From assembly GCA_016936275.1 (NCBI GenBank), contig JAFGPJ010000238.1, positions 1 through 33,713 of the forward strand: a stretch of DNA of 33,713 nt, given 5' to 3'. A program made the position numbers and the translations under genes. Shown here piece after piece: positions 7,360 through 14,867 of this stretch. Source of the DNA: Sedimentisphaerales bacterium. GTDB taxonomy: Bacteria > Planctomycetota > Phycisphaerae > Sedimentisphaerales > Anaerobacaceae. The notes beneath the pieces are model-generated. The model was not told the DNA's origin, ran no database searches, and worked only from the letters and a program-made list of their open reading frames with translations. Positions within the stretch are counted from its first letter, which is position 1. Every line of letters starts with the position of its first letter.

Positions 7360-8991
7360 ATGATAAACATGGAAAGACGAAAACGAGTCATGCAGCGTTC
7401 GATACGGTTGGGCCACTGCATTTGCGATCACAGGCTGCCGTGTCCTTGTGATGTTTTCAAGGAAAAGAACATCTGTACGTGTGCCGGAGAGCGGCCTGAA
7501 GCCCCTACTGGCCCGGTGCAATTGACAAAACTTGTGGAAAAGGCTGGTTGCGCTTCGAAGATCGACCAGGCGTTTCTAAAGCAGGTGCTGAAGAATTTGC
7601 CCACCGTAGATGATCCCCGTGTCCTGGTCGGTGTGCCGGCGGGAGACGATGCCGGCGTGTACGACATGGGCAATGGCACGGCCCTTGTGCAGACCGTTGA
7701 TGTTTTTACGCCGTCCGTTGATGATCCATACACGTTCGGGCAGGTTGCGGCGGCAAATTCGGTCAGTGACATTTACGCTATGGGCGGAACGCCGATGACC
7801 GCGGTATCCGTACTCGGTTTTCCCGTCCGCAAGGTCCCCGATGAAACTATGGGCCAGGTTCTTTCCGGCGGTATCGACAAGATGAACGAAGCCGGAGTGG
7901 CTATCATCGGCGGTCACAGCATCAATGACAGCGAGATTAAAGCAGGTTTCGCTGTCACCGGCACAATAAAAACGGACAAAATCGTAACCAATGCCGCTGC
8001 CAGGCCCGGCGACGTGCTCATCCTGACCAAGCCCCTCGGCACGGGAATCGTAGCTTTTGCAGCACAAATCGGCAGGGCTAAAGCAGAGAGCGTCACAGCA
8101 ACCGCCGAATCGATGACCACACTCAACAAAACAGCCTCACAGCTCATGGTCAAATTTGGGGCCCATGCCTGCACTGATGTGACAGGCTTCAGCCTGATGG
8201 GGCACCTTGCCGAGATGGCCCTCTCAAGCGGTGTGGACGTCGAAATCATCTGGGACGATATTCCGTTGTTTCCCGGCGTGCTCGAATACGCCGCTGCGGG
8301 AATTCTGCCCGGAGCGATCGAGCGAAACAAGGAATCGTGCGGCGACCGCATTGTTGCCGACGAATCTCTGCCGCAGGAGATGGTCGATATGTGCTATGAT
8401 GCGCAAACATCAGGCGGCCTTCTAATTGCCATCGCAGAAAATGACGCCGTTGCTTTCCTGAAAGCTCTTCATAAAGATGGAATTTCCGCCGCCGCTATTG
8501 TCGGCAGAGTTCTCAAAAAAGGCTCAGGACTCGTTCACATTAAAACTACCGGCAGTCGGAAAATACCAACACCAAGCCCCAGCCAACCGATAGCAAAAGC
8601 AGCACCTACAATAAAGAAATCATCACAGGCTCCCGCAGAGGTTGCCAGCGAAGATGTAGCATGTTGTGCTGATGATGTATCCTCGACCGCGGGAACGAAA
8701 GAAGTCTCTGAGATCGACGAAATTAAGGCTAAATTCACGGATTTTCTCGGCGCCGCAAGCTCACCTCATGGCCTGGACGCCTACACCAAGCAGGCGATGG
8801 CTCTTGCGTTGTCGGTAGCGACGCGGTGTGAGCCGTGCCTGAAGATGCACCTGAAAAAGGCTAAAGAGAAAGGCTTCACCCAGGACGAAATCGACGAGGC
8901 CGCATGGATGGGCATAAGCTTCGCCGGAAGCCCCGCGATGGTCTTTTACGAGCAGCTTAAGAATTCGTTGCCCAGTTGCCAGGATCGATAA
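7360..8991 (+). CDS. selD: Selenophosphate synthetase fused to Cys-rich N-terminus and AhpD-like C-terminal domain
   Basis: A 543-residue three-part protein. Residues 18-42 form a Cys-rich segment (C20, C22, C28, C30, C39, C41, as GHCICDHRLPCPCDVF). About 53-390 is SelD, which makes selenophosphate from selenide and ATP: active-site GCASK (C64, K67), PAGDDAGVYD, TVDVFTPSVDDPYTFGQVAA, and GGHSINDSEIKAGFAVTG. After an Ala/Pro-rich linker (about 400-447), the last 85 residues are a carboxymuconolactone decarboxylase/AhpD-like domain with CEPCLKMH (C490, C493, H497), a redox-type CxxCxxxH. Typical SelD is about 340-350 residues. AGAGG 8 nt before ATG 7360 favours this start over ATG 7342. No Sec codon is used in its active site. 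The added redox modules may hold or reduce the selenium donor; this is inference. Confidence 0.93.
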   Translation: MINMERRKRVMQRSIRLGHCICDHRLPCPCDVFKEKNICTCAGERPEAPTGPVQLTKLVEKAGCASKIDQAFLKQVLKNLPTVDDPRVLVGVPAGDDAGVYDMGNGTALVQTVDVFTPSVDDPYTFGQVAAANSVSDIYAMGGTPMTAVSVLGFPVRKVPDETMGQVLSGGIDKMNEAGVAIIGGHSINDSEIKAGFAVTGTIKTDKIVTNAAARPGDVLILTKPLGTGIVAFAAQIGRAKAESVTATAESMTTLNKTASQLMVKFGAHACTDVTGFSLMGHLAEMALSSGVDVEIIWDDIPLFPGVLEYAAAGILPGAIERNKESCGDRIVADESLPQEMVDMCYDAQTSGGLLIAIAENDAVAFLKALHKDGISAAAIVGRVLKKGSGLVHIKTTGSRKIPTPSPSQPIAKAAPTIKKSSQAPAEVASEDVACCADDVSSTAGTKEVSEIDEIKAKFTDFLGAASSPHGLDAYTKQAMALALSVATRCEPCLKMHLKKAKEKGFTQDEIDEAAWMGISFAGSPAMVFYEQLKNSLPSCQDR

Positions 8992-9139
8992 ATCCGACGG
9001 TAACAAGGAAACCGGGCCCAAGAAAGCTGAAGAGTGTCTTGAGAGGAAATCCTTTTTTGGCTGCCGCCATTGTGCTCATTTCTCTATTCCCGGCAGTGCT
9101 TTACAAAAAGCAATCACCAACCATAATATGTTCTCCGCT

Positions 9140-10363
9140 TCAGCGGCTTTTTGCCACCTCGACCTCGTAGATGTGCGTCGGGCCGAACATGTTGGAACGA
9201 AAGACGATCCACTTACCGTCGGGCGTGAACTGGCAGTTCGGCTCCAGCGAATAATTGTTCTTTGCGAGGTTGACGAGCTTCTCTGTTTCGAAATACCCGC
9301 TGCGTATCAATTTCTCCGGATCGCTGGCGCCGCCGGTCACCGGCGGGATCACGTGCGGCTTGTAGAGGTAAATCCACTGGCCGTTATCCGGTGCGGCCAC
9401 GCTATGCGGTCCGCCGCCGTCGCCGCAATAGAGCGTCTGGTCGGGTGAGATGTTGAAATGCACAGACCACTCATTCTTCTGAAGGTGGTACCAGGTCCGC
9501 CTCTTTGTCTCGATTTCGTAACAACCAACCCAGAAGACGTGACTGCGAGGCGTCTGCAGGTCGTAGATAATACTCTTTCCGTCCGGGCTGAAGAATTCGT
9601 GGCCGTTAATTTGAAAGTTCATGAAACGCGGCTGGACATTGGTTAGCCCGGTGCCGTCGGTGCGGATGATCCAGGTACGGTCCATGAGCTCCCACGTTCC
9701 CTCGTGGCAAAAGAGCATCTGGTTCGGGTCGGTCGGAGAGAACTGAACGTGGTTCAACCATGCACGGCTTTCATTGAATTTGCTGACTTCGCCGGTCTTT
9801 AAATTGAGTGTGAATAATTGCATATCACGATCCGTGTTCGGAGTGCCGAAACCCGGGCGCTGCCCGCTGCGCCTGCCGGTACGAAAGTCGCCGAACCTTT
9901 GCGGCGGCTTCAGGTCGAATGTCCCACCCGCAAGGGTCTCGTCACAATTGATATTAGCAATCATCAGGCCTCGTGGGACATCGATGACTTTCAGGTCCTC
10001 TTTGGTGGCCGAGTCCACGGCCCATAGGGCGAACCCATCTTCGCCTCGCGAAAAGTAAAAGGCCCGGCCCGTCTTGCGACCAACACAGATTAGCCACGTT
10101 CGTCCTTCTCGAATCCGTTCAATCTCGCGGGTCTCCAAGTCAACTGTGTAAAGCCCGCTTGGCGAGGTAAAAACCAGCTTCCTGCCGTCGGGGGTGAATT
10201 CGTTTTGGTGGAAATATGAACTCTGACTGCCATCCTCGCGCGACAGCCGGATGATTCGATGTCCGGTATCCGGGTCGATCCAGTCGGTTGGAATATCGGT
10301 CTGGGCGTGAACATAGACACTCACCATGAGCAGGATCGGGAAAACACTCGTCATAATACGCAT
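9140..10363 (-). CDS. Secreted oligogalacturonate-lyase-like beta-propeller (PL22 family)
   Basis: A 407-residue protein with a signal peptide (MRIMTSVFPILLMVSVYVHA) and a beta-propeller made of repeated FTPDG/SPDG blades. The pattern of HRIIRLS near the start, SSYFHQNEFTPDGRKLVF, LFCHEGTWELMDRTW, GHEFFSPDGKSIIYDL and FTPDGKWIVFRSNMFGPTH matches the oligogalacturonide lyase/PL22 (Pectate_lyase22) family, which splits unsaturated pectin fragments. The annotated length normally allowed by the family is close to this. AAGGAG lies 6 nt before ATG 10363; the frame is open 28 codons further upstream but without a signal peptide. It stands alone on the minus strand inside the selenium island and has no obvious role in it; an exported propeller with another substrate is possible. 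The 148-bp gap to selD holds nothing I recognise. Confidence 0.75.
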   Translation of the reverse strand: MRIMTSVFPILLMVSVYVHAQTDIPTDWIDPDTGHRIIRLSREDGSQSSYFHQNEFTPDGRKLVFTSPSGLYTVDLETREIERIREGRTWLICVGRKTGRAFYFSRGEDGFALWAVDSATKEDLKVIDVPRGLMIANINCDETLAGGTFDLKPPQRFGDFRTGRRSGQRPGFGTPNTDRDMQLFTLNLKTGEVSKFNESRAWLNHVQFSPTDPNQMLFCHEGTWELMDRTWIIRTDGTGLTNVQPRFMNFQINGHEFFSPDGKSIIYDLQTPRSHVFWVGCYEIETKRRTWYHLQKNEWSVHFNISPDQTLYCGDGGGPHSVAAPDNGQWIYLYKPHVIPPVTGGASDPEKLIRSGYFETEKLVNLAKNNYSLEPNCQFTPDGKWIVFRSNMFGPTHIYEVEVAKSR

Positions 10364-10521
10364 GATACACTCCTTAGCAGTCAATTGAAAATACGGTTTG
10401 ATTGTATTATATCTATTTACGGGGTGTATGCTACCCTCGATTCCCATGGCATCTTCTCTTGCTCACGTTCATGGAGGATATTACTCCAAAACAGGTAGAA
10501 TAAAAGTTTAATGTGAACTTA

Positions 10522-10550
10522 TTGACTCATTGATGCGGATTCGTTATGAT
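10522..10550 (+). promoter_or_regulatory. Sigma-70 promoter of tRNA-Sec
   Basis: TTGACT (10522-10527) and TATGAT (10545-10550) are 17 nt apart, close to the sigma-70 consensus. The tRNA begins 33 nt after the -10 box, so transcription would start about 25 nt upstream of the mature 5' end. Confidence 0.7.
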
Positions 10551-10582
10551 AGTATCCGATAGAACTAAAGGTGAATCACTGT

Positions 10583-10677
10583 GGAGGTGACTGGTGCCTG
10601 GTGGTGCCCCTGGTCTTCAAAACCAGCGTGGGGCTGAGAAGGTCCCGGGTGGGTTCGATTCCCATTCGCCTCCGCCA
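10583..10677 (+). tRNA. selC: tRNA-Sec (UCA anticodon)
   Basis: A 95-nt tRNA with encoded CCA. The acceptor stem has 8 bp (GGAGGUGA with UCGCCUCC), the T stem 5 bp around UUCGAUU, giving the 13-bp stack typical of bacterial tRNA-Sec. The D stem has 6 bp (GGUGCC with GGUGCC through two G-U pairs) with a four-base loop. The anticodon loop is CUUCAAA with anticodon UCA at 10617-10619, and there is a long variable arm (about 10628-10648). The discriminator base is G. It delivers Sec at UGA with SelB. The next gene, also a selenoprotein, starts 74 nt downstream without an obvious terminator, so they may be co-transcribed. Confidence 0.97.
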
Positions 10678-10751
10678 TTTTTGGGTCGCCGGAAAAAAGG
10701 CAGCTAATTGAATATCGCCGGTCGATAAAATAAGTAAAAAGGAATGCATTT

Positions 10752-11015
10752 ATGATAAATAAGAATACGAAAATCCTCATCTTTGGCCTGCTCGTGCTGC
10801 TCGGGGCGGCCCTGCTGACATACGGGGCATTCTTCCATTCGACGAACGTCTCGGCCCAGCAGGACGGCCAGCCTGTCCTGCTCGCCAAGTCGGAATCCGC
10901 TCTTATCAAGGACGCGTCCGTCAGCGGCGTCAAGCGAGATGAAACGGGTAAAATCAAGCAGACATACGAAATAGGCGAGAAGGCACCCGAAACTTGCTCG
11001 ACCTGAGGCAGTTAA
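10752..11015 (+). CDS. Small membrane-anchored selenoprotein ending Cys-Ser-Thr-Sec-Gly-Ser
   Basis: ATG 10752 with AAAAAGGA about 8 nt upstream opens a frame of 84 codons to UGA 11004-11006; the next codons are Gly, Ser and TAA (11013-11015). Read with Sec the product has 87 residues. Residues 8-27 are a membrane anchor; the rest would face the periplasm and ends ETCST-U-GS, a CxxU redox pair (C82, U85). An 8-bp hairpin with UGG loop (11021-11039) starts 15 nt after UGA, as in the selenoprotein at 1979. It sits between tRNA-Sec and a NapH-like polyferredoxin gene whose ATG lies within the hairpin. I do not recognise the family. If UGA were a plain stop, the product would be 84 residues and lose the CxxU pair. 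Confidence 0.75.
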
Positions 11016-11020
11016 AGGCA

Positions 11021-11039
11021 GATCATGGTGGCCATGGTC
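11021..11039 (+). promoter_or_regulatory. SECIS-like hairpin for UGA 11004, overlapping next start codon
   Basis: GATCATGG (11021-11028) pairs with CCATGGTC (11032-11039) over 8 bp, one of them U-G, around a UGG triloop. The loop begins 23 nt after UGA. The element lies beyond the TAA stop and contains both candidate ATG starts (11025 and 11034) of the next gene. Confidence 0.65.
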
Positions 11040-11867
11040 GATAAAAACAAAACAGGCGGTTTCACTTCCATACTAATCGACTGGCGAATGTGGATTCAGG
11101 CGGCGTTTCTTATGGTCTGGCTAGATCCGGCCGGACTGCGTTTACACACTATGTGCTCTCCGGTCTTTCACTGCTACGCGTGTCCGCTGGCGACGTTTGC
11201 CTGTCCTATCGGCGTAATAGCTCAATTCGGCGCACTGCATGTTTTTCCCTTTGTTGCAGTCGGATTGCTTATTGCAGTGGGCGCATTGTTCGGCACGCTT
11301 ATATGCGGTTGGGCCTGTCCCTTTGGTTTTTTGCAGGACCTGGCGGCCAAGGTCCCAACGCCGAAATTCGACCTGCCCAAATTTACCGGATACTTCCGTT
11401 ATGTAATGCTGATCGGGACTGTGCTGGCTGTGCCCTACTTCTTCGGCGAAGAGCATCCGCTTTTTGTCTGCCGGATCTGTCCGGCCGGGGCGCTCGAGGC
11501 AGCGGTCCCGACAATGGCCGGCCAGGTGATTGCCGGAGAGGATATTGTCTGGCCGAGCATTTTGAAGCTGACGATTCTCATTCTGTTTCTCATAGCGATT
11601 TTCTTTATAAGAAGGCCCTGGTGCAGATTGTTATGTCCGCTCGGTGCGATTTTCTCGCTGTTCAATCGCGTCTCGGCGTTCTTTCTGCGATTCAACGCCG
11701 ATGAATGCACACACTGCGAGCAATGTCACAAGTTGTGCGAATACGGTATCGAACCTGAAAAGACGCCGAACGACCTGCGATGTATTCGTTGCCTCGAATG
11801 CACTAAATGTAGCCCGGATGCGCTAAACCTGAGTAGCATCTTCAGTAGAGCACAAGAGCAAGAATGA
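11025..11867 (+). CDS. NapH/YccM-like membrane polyferredoxin (4Fe-4S)
   Basis: A 280-residue integral membrane iron-sulfur protein. It has four or five membrane segments and the paired cysteine motifs of the NapH/NosR/CcoG type: YACPLATFACPIG at about 45-60, CGWACPFGF at about 90, CRICPAGAL at about 145 and CRLLCPLGAIF at about 195. The C-terminal tail carries two 4Fe-4S ferredoxin motifs, CTHCEQCHKLC and CIRCLECTKC. Such proteins pass electrons from the quinone pool or cytoplasm across the membrane. ATG 11025 has AAAGG 6 nt upstream; ATG 11034 is the alternative. It begins 9 nt after the stop of the CSTU selenoprotein, so the two are likely translated together and may be redox partners. True electron donor and acceptor are unknown. 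Confidence 0.85.
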   Translation: MVAMVDKNKTGGFTSILIDWRMWIQAAFLMVWLDPAGLRLHTMCSPVFHCYACPLATFACPIGVIAQFGALHVFPFVAVGLLIAVGALFGTLICGWACPFGFLQDLAAKVPTPKFDLPKFTGYFRYVMLIGTVLAVPYFFGEEHPLFVCRICPAGALEAAVPTMAGQVIAGEDIVWPSILKLTILILFLIAIFFIRRPWCRLLCPLGAIFSLFNRVSAFFLRFNADECTHCEQCHKLCEYGIEPEKTPNDLRCIRCLECTKCSPDALNLSSIFSRAQEQE

Positions 11868-12008
11868 TAATTCCAGCGTCACATAATCAATCGCCCTGAG
11901 AATCGGCAAAATTATACAATAACCAATACGAATTTCTTATTGTCTTTTGAACCGGCACTTGACTACAATAAACTATTAATTCACCGCTTTTTTAAGGTAT
12001 TATCACTA

Positions 12009-12790
12009 ATGGGGAAAAGCACTAATGAAACCAAACTCGTCCTTTCTTTAGGACCGATATTTTTGTTAACTTTCGCTCTGATAGTTTTTATGAGCGTAAG
12101 AAAGACCAGCCTCAACAGGCCCAACAGGCCGTTAAATATCAGAAGACCGAAACGTCAGATAAGATTGGCCTGCATATAATGGATGCCGGCCTGCCGAATA
12201 CGGATCGTGCTAAGGGCTTCATGCATTTTCTCACAAAGCATTTCCGGCAGGTGGAAACTATGGACTACAATACCTTCACGGGCAGCCAAACGGCTGATTT
12301 CGATGTCGTTATTATTGACCACGACGGCGCGAACACCAGGGCGCCACGACCAAACATAAGCCGCCAATACGCACGTGCTACTGTTACCGTAGGAGTTCCT
12401 GGCGCATTCTTATGCAGCCAGCTTTCTCTCAAAACCGGATACTTGTGAAACTGCATGGCAGATGCGGCCCATGCTGGGTCGCTTGAGCATGAGATATTTG
12501 CCAAACCTTTCAAGGTCGAGCCACAGTTTGAATATCGCGAAACAGAAACCCTCAAACGGCTGATTTATCTTTTAGAGGATGAAAAACACGCCGATACCGC
12601 TCAGAGTCTATTAGCACGATATACTAATGAGTCATTTCAGGTTGCAGAGCAATGGCAATCATGGTTTAAAGGTAATAATGACAGAATTTTCTTCAGCTAC
12701 GTAGGCGGTTTCAAGTTCTTTGAGGTTCCCAAAGGGTATATAGAAAGCAATACACCAACGACAGTAATAGAAAAAAGGGACAACGGTTAA
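12009..12790 (+). pseudogene. Third selenoprotein candidate (Sec-Asn-Cys), with an upstream frameshift
   Basis: ATG 12009 (AAGGT about 10 nt upstream) encodes a membrane anchor, LGPIFLLTFALIVFM, reading MSVRK at 12090-12104. The frame must then shift to continue as DQPQQAQQAVKYQKTE; one added A near 12101-12103 joins them. In the second frame the sequence runs to UGA 12446-12448 and on for 113 codons to TAA 12788-12790, without a break. With Sec the whole would be about 260 residues with Sec near 147: SLKTGYL-U-NCMADAAHAG, a UxC pair. The first half (DVVIIDHDGA ... VTVGVPGAFLC) looks like a Rossmann-type domain but I cannot name it. Two overlapping hairpins follow the UGA (12453-12474 and 12464-12482). 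The frameshift may be a homopolymer error; if real, the gene is broken. Alternative: two separate ORFs, which the shared frame and composition make unlikely. Confidence 0.6.
12453..12482 (+). promoter_or_regulatory. Possible SECIS region for UGA 12446
   Basis: Two mutually exclusive stems are visible. GCATGG (12453-12458) pairs with CCATGC (12469-12474) around a 10-nt loop rich in G. Alternatively GCGGCCC (12464-12470) pairs with GGGTCGC (12476-12482), 7 bp with one G-U, around ATGCT; its loop is about 23-27 nt after UGA. Neither has the UGG triloop seen at the other two selenoprotein genes. Confidence 0.4.
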
Positions 12791-12836
12791 GACATATCTC
12801 TATTTGTCCATCGTCCAGTCTAAATATTATTGTCTG

Positions 12837-14225
12837 CTAATTATCGAACGGCAGCTTGACGCCCCCCGTTTTGGTTCTAATGACGTCCGGTTTCATTCCG
12901 ACGTCAAGGTCTCTCTTTTCCTTTCGGATTCGGCAAATTGAACCCATGGTAACTTTTGATCCATCGCCTGCCACTATTTTGGCCACAGACAAGGTGTGCG
13001 CGATACTCTGAATTTCTACAGTAGCAACATGGCTTTCTATCGTTCCAAGTGACTCGCCGGTATCGTTATCGAAGATTTCCCTGCCCATTGTAAAGACGTC
13101 GAGCAGCATGCCGGTTTTCATTCTCTGGCCGCCCTGGTTCAGGATTATTTGGCCGTCCTGCTGTATTGCAGCGACTGTGACAGGATACACGCGATCGATA
13201 ATCGCCGCTATAACATCGTTGGCCACGAGCGAAAGAAAAGCATCACGAACCTGTGCCGGATCCCATTCGAGAGGATTCTGTTCGTCAGCGAGTTTTCTGA
13301 CTTGCTCATCCTCAAGATATTTTTGCGCATTTGACGCCAGGACTACCTGCTTTGTGGCGCTGTCAACGAGCCGGTAATCGAAATTGAACCGTGCTTTGAA
13401 TTTCCTCGTAGTATAATTGGCGGCCGGAAGATACCTCTCGATTTTCTCGATTTGGGCCTGATTGATAGTTCCTGCGAGCAGATAATCGGCGCCAATAGTC
13501 TCAGCGAGCTTCGCCTGTTCTCCAAGAGGTGCGTCAAAGGAAAAGAGCATCTCTTTTTCTCTGACGAAGTCAGCGATGCTTTCACGATCAAGGACGGCGA
13601 ATTTGTTAGTTTGGGTCAGTCCCGCAACGAGCCGCTGGGAAAACAGCGACGAAAGTGTGTCGCCGGAAATAGTTTGGTTCAGAAAACCATATTTATTCTG
13701 CTGTGTTTTCGCAGGCATCAAAGCGATCTTGACACGCCCGGTCTGACCCCGCGCGCCATAGTCATAAACGGAGACCTGGAGCGTGACTTCATAAGTATCC
13801 GGATCGATTTGCTTTTCATCGAGAACATTGTAGCTTCTTATCAGGCCACCGATTTCGGTGGTATAGACGGTGCCGTTGGTAGCAACGTTTACAGAATCGA
13901 ATTCTATCCTCCTTCGGCCGGGCCCATCGTCACCTACTCCTACACCTGAACTGCGGAAGCCGAATTCGTATCTGCTGGAATCGACTTTGACGCCTCTTAC
14001 CTGCTCGACTGCCCTATATAGACCGTTCTTGACAGCTTCGTCCCTGTTTCGGCCACGGCCGATGACTTCCTTGATTACTGCGTTGTTTGGCTCGGTCTTT
14101 GAAAGAAGGGACGATGTGCTGCGGTTGTCGCCGGCCGGATTTTGTTGCGCCGCCGACGCTTCATTAGCATTCACAACTGCCGTTATTAGCAGGCAGATCG
14201 AAATAATACTTGCTATTTTTTTCAT
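12837..14225 (-). CDS. CsgG/FlgT-like secreted envelope protein
   Basis: A 462-residue protein with a signal peptide (hydrophobic residues about 4-20, cut near NANEASA). The middle (about 165-330) resembles the CsgG/LpoB-type fold: RVKIALMPA, SLFSQRLVAGLTQTNKFAVLDRESI, ETIGADYLLAGTI. The N-terminal part GRGRNRDEAVKNGLYRAVEQVRGVKV resembles the FlgT N-terminal region, and the C-terminal part (QIILNQGGQRMKTGMLLDVFTMG) resembles its beta-barrel end. Its role is probably in an outer-membrane or peptidoglycan-linked assembly. Last gene of a four-gene minus-strand operon; starts 33 nt after the LpoB-like gene with GGTGG just ahead of the ATG. Confidence 0.65.
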   Translation of the reverse strand: MKKIASIISICLLITAVVNANEASAAQQNPAGDNRSTSSLLSKTEPNNAVIKEVIGRGRNRDEAVKNGLYRAVEQVRGVKVDSSRYEFGFRSSGVGVGDDGPGRRRIEFDSVNVATNGTVYTTEIGGLIRSYNVLDEKQIDPDTYEVTLQVSVYDYGARGQTGRVKIALMPAKTQQNKYGFLNQTISGDTLSSLFSQRLVAGLTQTNKFAVLDRESIADFVREKEMLFSFDAPLGEQAKLAETIGADYLLAGTINQAQIEKIERYLPAANYTTRKFKARFNFDYRLVDSATKQVVLASNAQKYLEDEQVRKLADEQNPLEWDPAQVRDAFLSLVANDVIAAIIDRVYPVTVAAIQQDGQIILNQGGQRMKTGMLLDVFTMGREIFDNDTGESLGTIESHVATVEIQSIAHTLSVAKIVAGDGSKVTMGSICRIRKEKRDLDVGMKPDVIRTKTGGVKLPFDN

Positions 14226-14258
14226 TTTTCCACCCTTTGAAAAACTTTCGATTAAACT

Positions 14259-14864
14259 CTATTGCCAGGAAACAGATCTATTGCTGCCCCTTTTGCCGAT
14301 AAGAGTTTCATCCTGCCAAAACCTTAGTCCGCTCTTAACATCGCTCAGCTTTAGTTGGAAATAGTACTCAATCTGCTGAGTATTTCGGTCATAGCGGATA
14401 CTCCTCTGAAAGATTTTGCCGGATATGGTCAGTTCAGGTGCGATAAGGGTTTGTCTTTTGGCCGCCGTGTTAGGATCAAACTCTTCGGAATCTCTCAGTT
14501 CCCTTGTCTCATGGAGCAGCTCGTCGGAACCACTGCCGATCGCGGATGTCATAACTGCCTGTCCACTGTTCAATATCTCCGTCTCGATTTTTACCATTAG
14601 CTGGTCGGTGTCGATTCTCTGCGTCGTATCGTTGACGATTCTGCCGGTAGCAACAACATACCTGCCGCCGTCGGCTTTTTTAAGGGCTCCCGAAGCGAGC
14701 ATCGACTGTACCATTTTACTCGCAGCCATATCGAAATCCCTATAGTCTAGAGCCATGACGGCCTTTCCCTCGTCATGCATGGTATCGATCATTGTTGTTT
14801 CCTGGGCACATCCTGCCGCTAAAATACATACCATCGTTATTAGATATAATACTTTCGCTTTCAT
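14259..14864 (-). CDS. LpoB-like lipoprotein (penicillin-binding protein activator family)
   Basis: A 201-residue lipoprotein (lipobox ILAAGC, Cys19). The body has the LpoB pattern: a DYRDFDMAASKMVQSML helix, YVVATGRIVNDTTQRIDTDQL, ELTISGKIFQRSIRYDRNTQQIEYYFQLKLSD, and a final W-x-DE-x2-I-GKRG. In enterobacteria LpoB is an outer-membrane lipoprotein that activates PBP1b; in other phyla the target is not known. ATG 14864 has GGGAG 7 nt upstream. Only 3 nt separate it from the YcfL-like gene upstream. Confidence 0.8.
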   Translation of the reverse strand: MKAKVLYLITMVCILAAGCAQETTMIDTMHDEGKAVMALDYRDFDMAASKMVQSMLASGALKKADGGRYVVATGRIVNDTTQRIDTDQLMVKIETEILNSGQAVMTSAIGSGSDELLHETRELRDSEEFDPNTAAKRQTLIAPELTISGKIFQRSIRYDRNTQQIEYYFQLKLSDVKSGLRFWQDETLIGKRGSNRSVSWQ

Positions 14865-14867
14865 AAT

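Noticed and set aside
7549-7563. A Sec codon in the SelD active site
   Set aside because: The active site is GCASK with an ordinary Cys codon; no UGA is needed.
9100-9142. The TGA stop of the PL22-like gene read as Sec
   Set aside because: Only 12 codons follow before the next stop, no hairpin or Cys pattern is visible, and the family normally ends near this point.
11940-12179. A separate ORF from TTG 11940
   Set aside because: Only its part from ATG 12009 has a signal-anchor pattern; after about 12103 the frame loses protein-like composition, while the neighbouring frame carries on the selenoprotein candidate.
12455-12790. An independent 111-residue gene starting at ATG 12455
   Set aside because: It is in the same frame as the ORF ending at UGA 12446, only two sense codons away, and has no ribosome site of its own.
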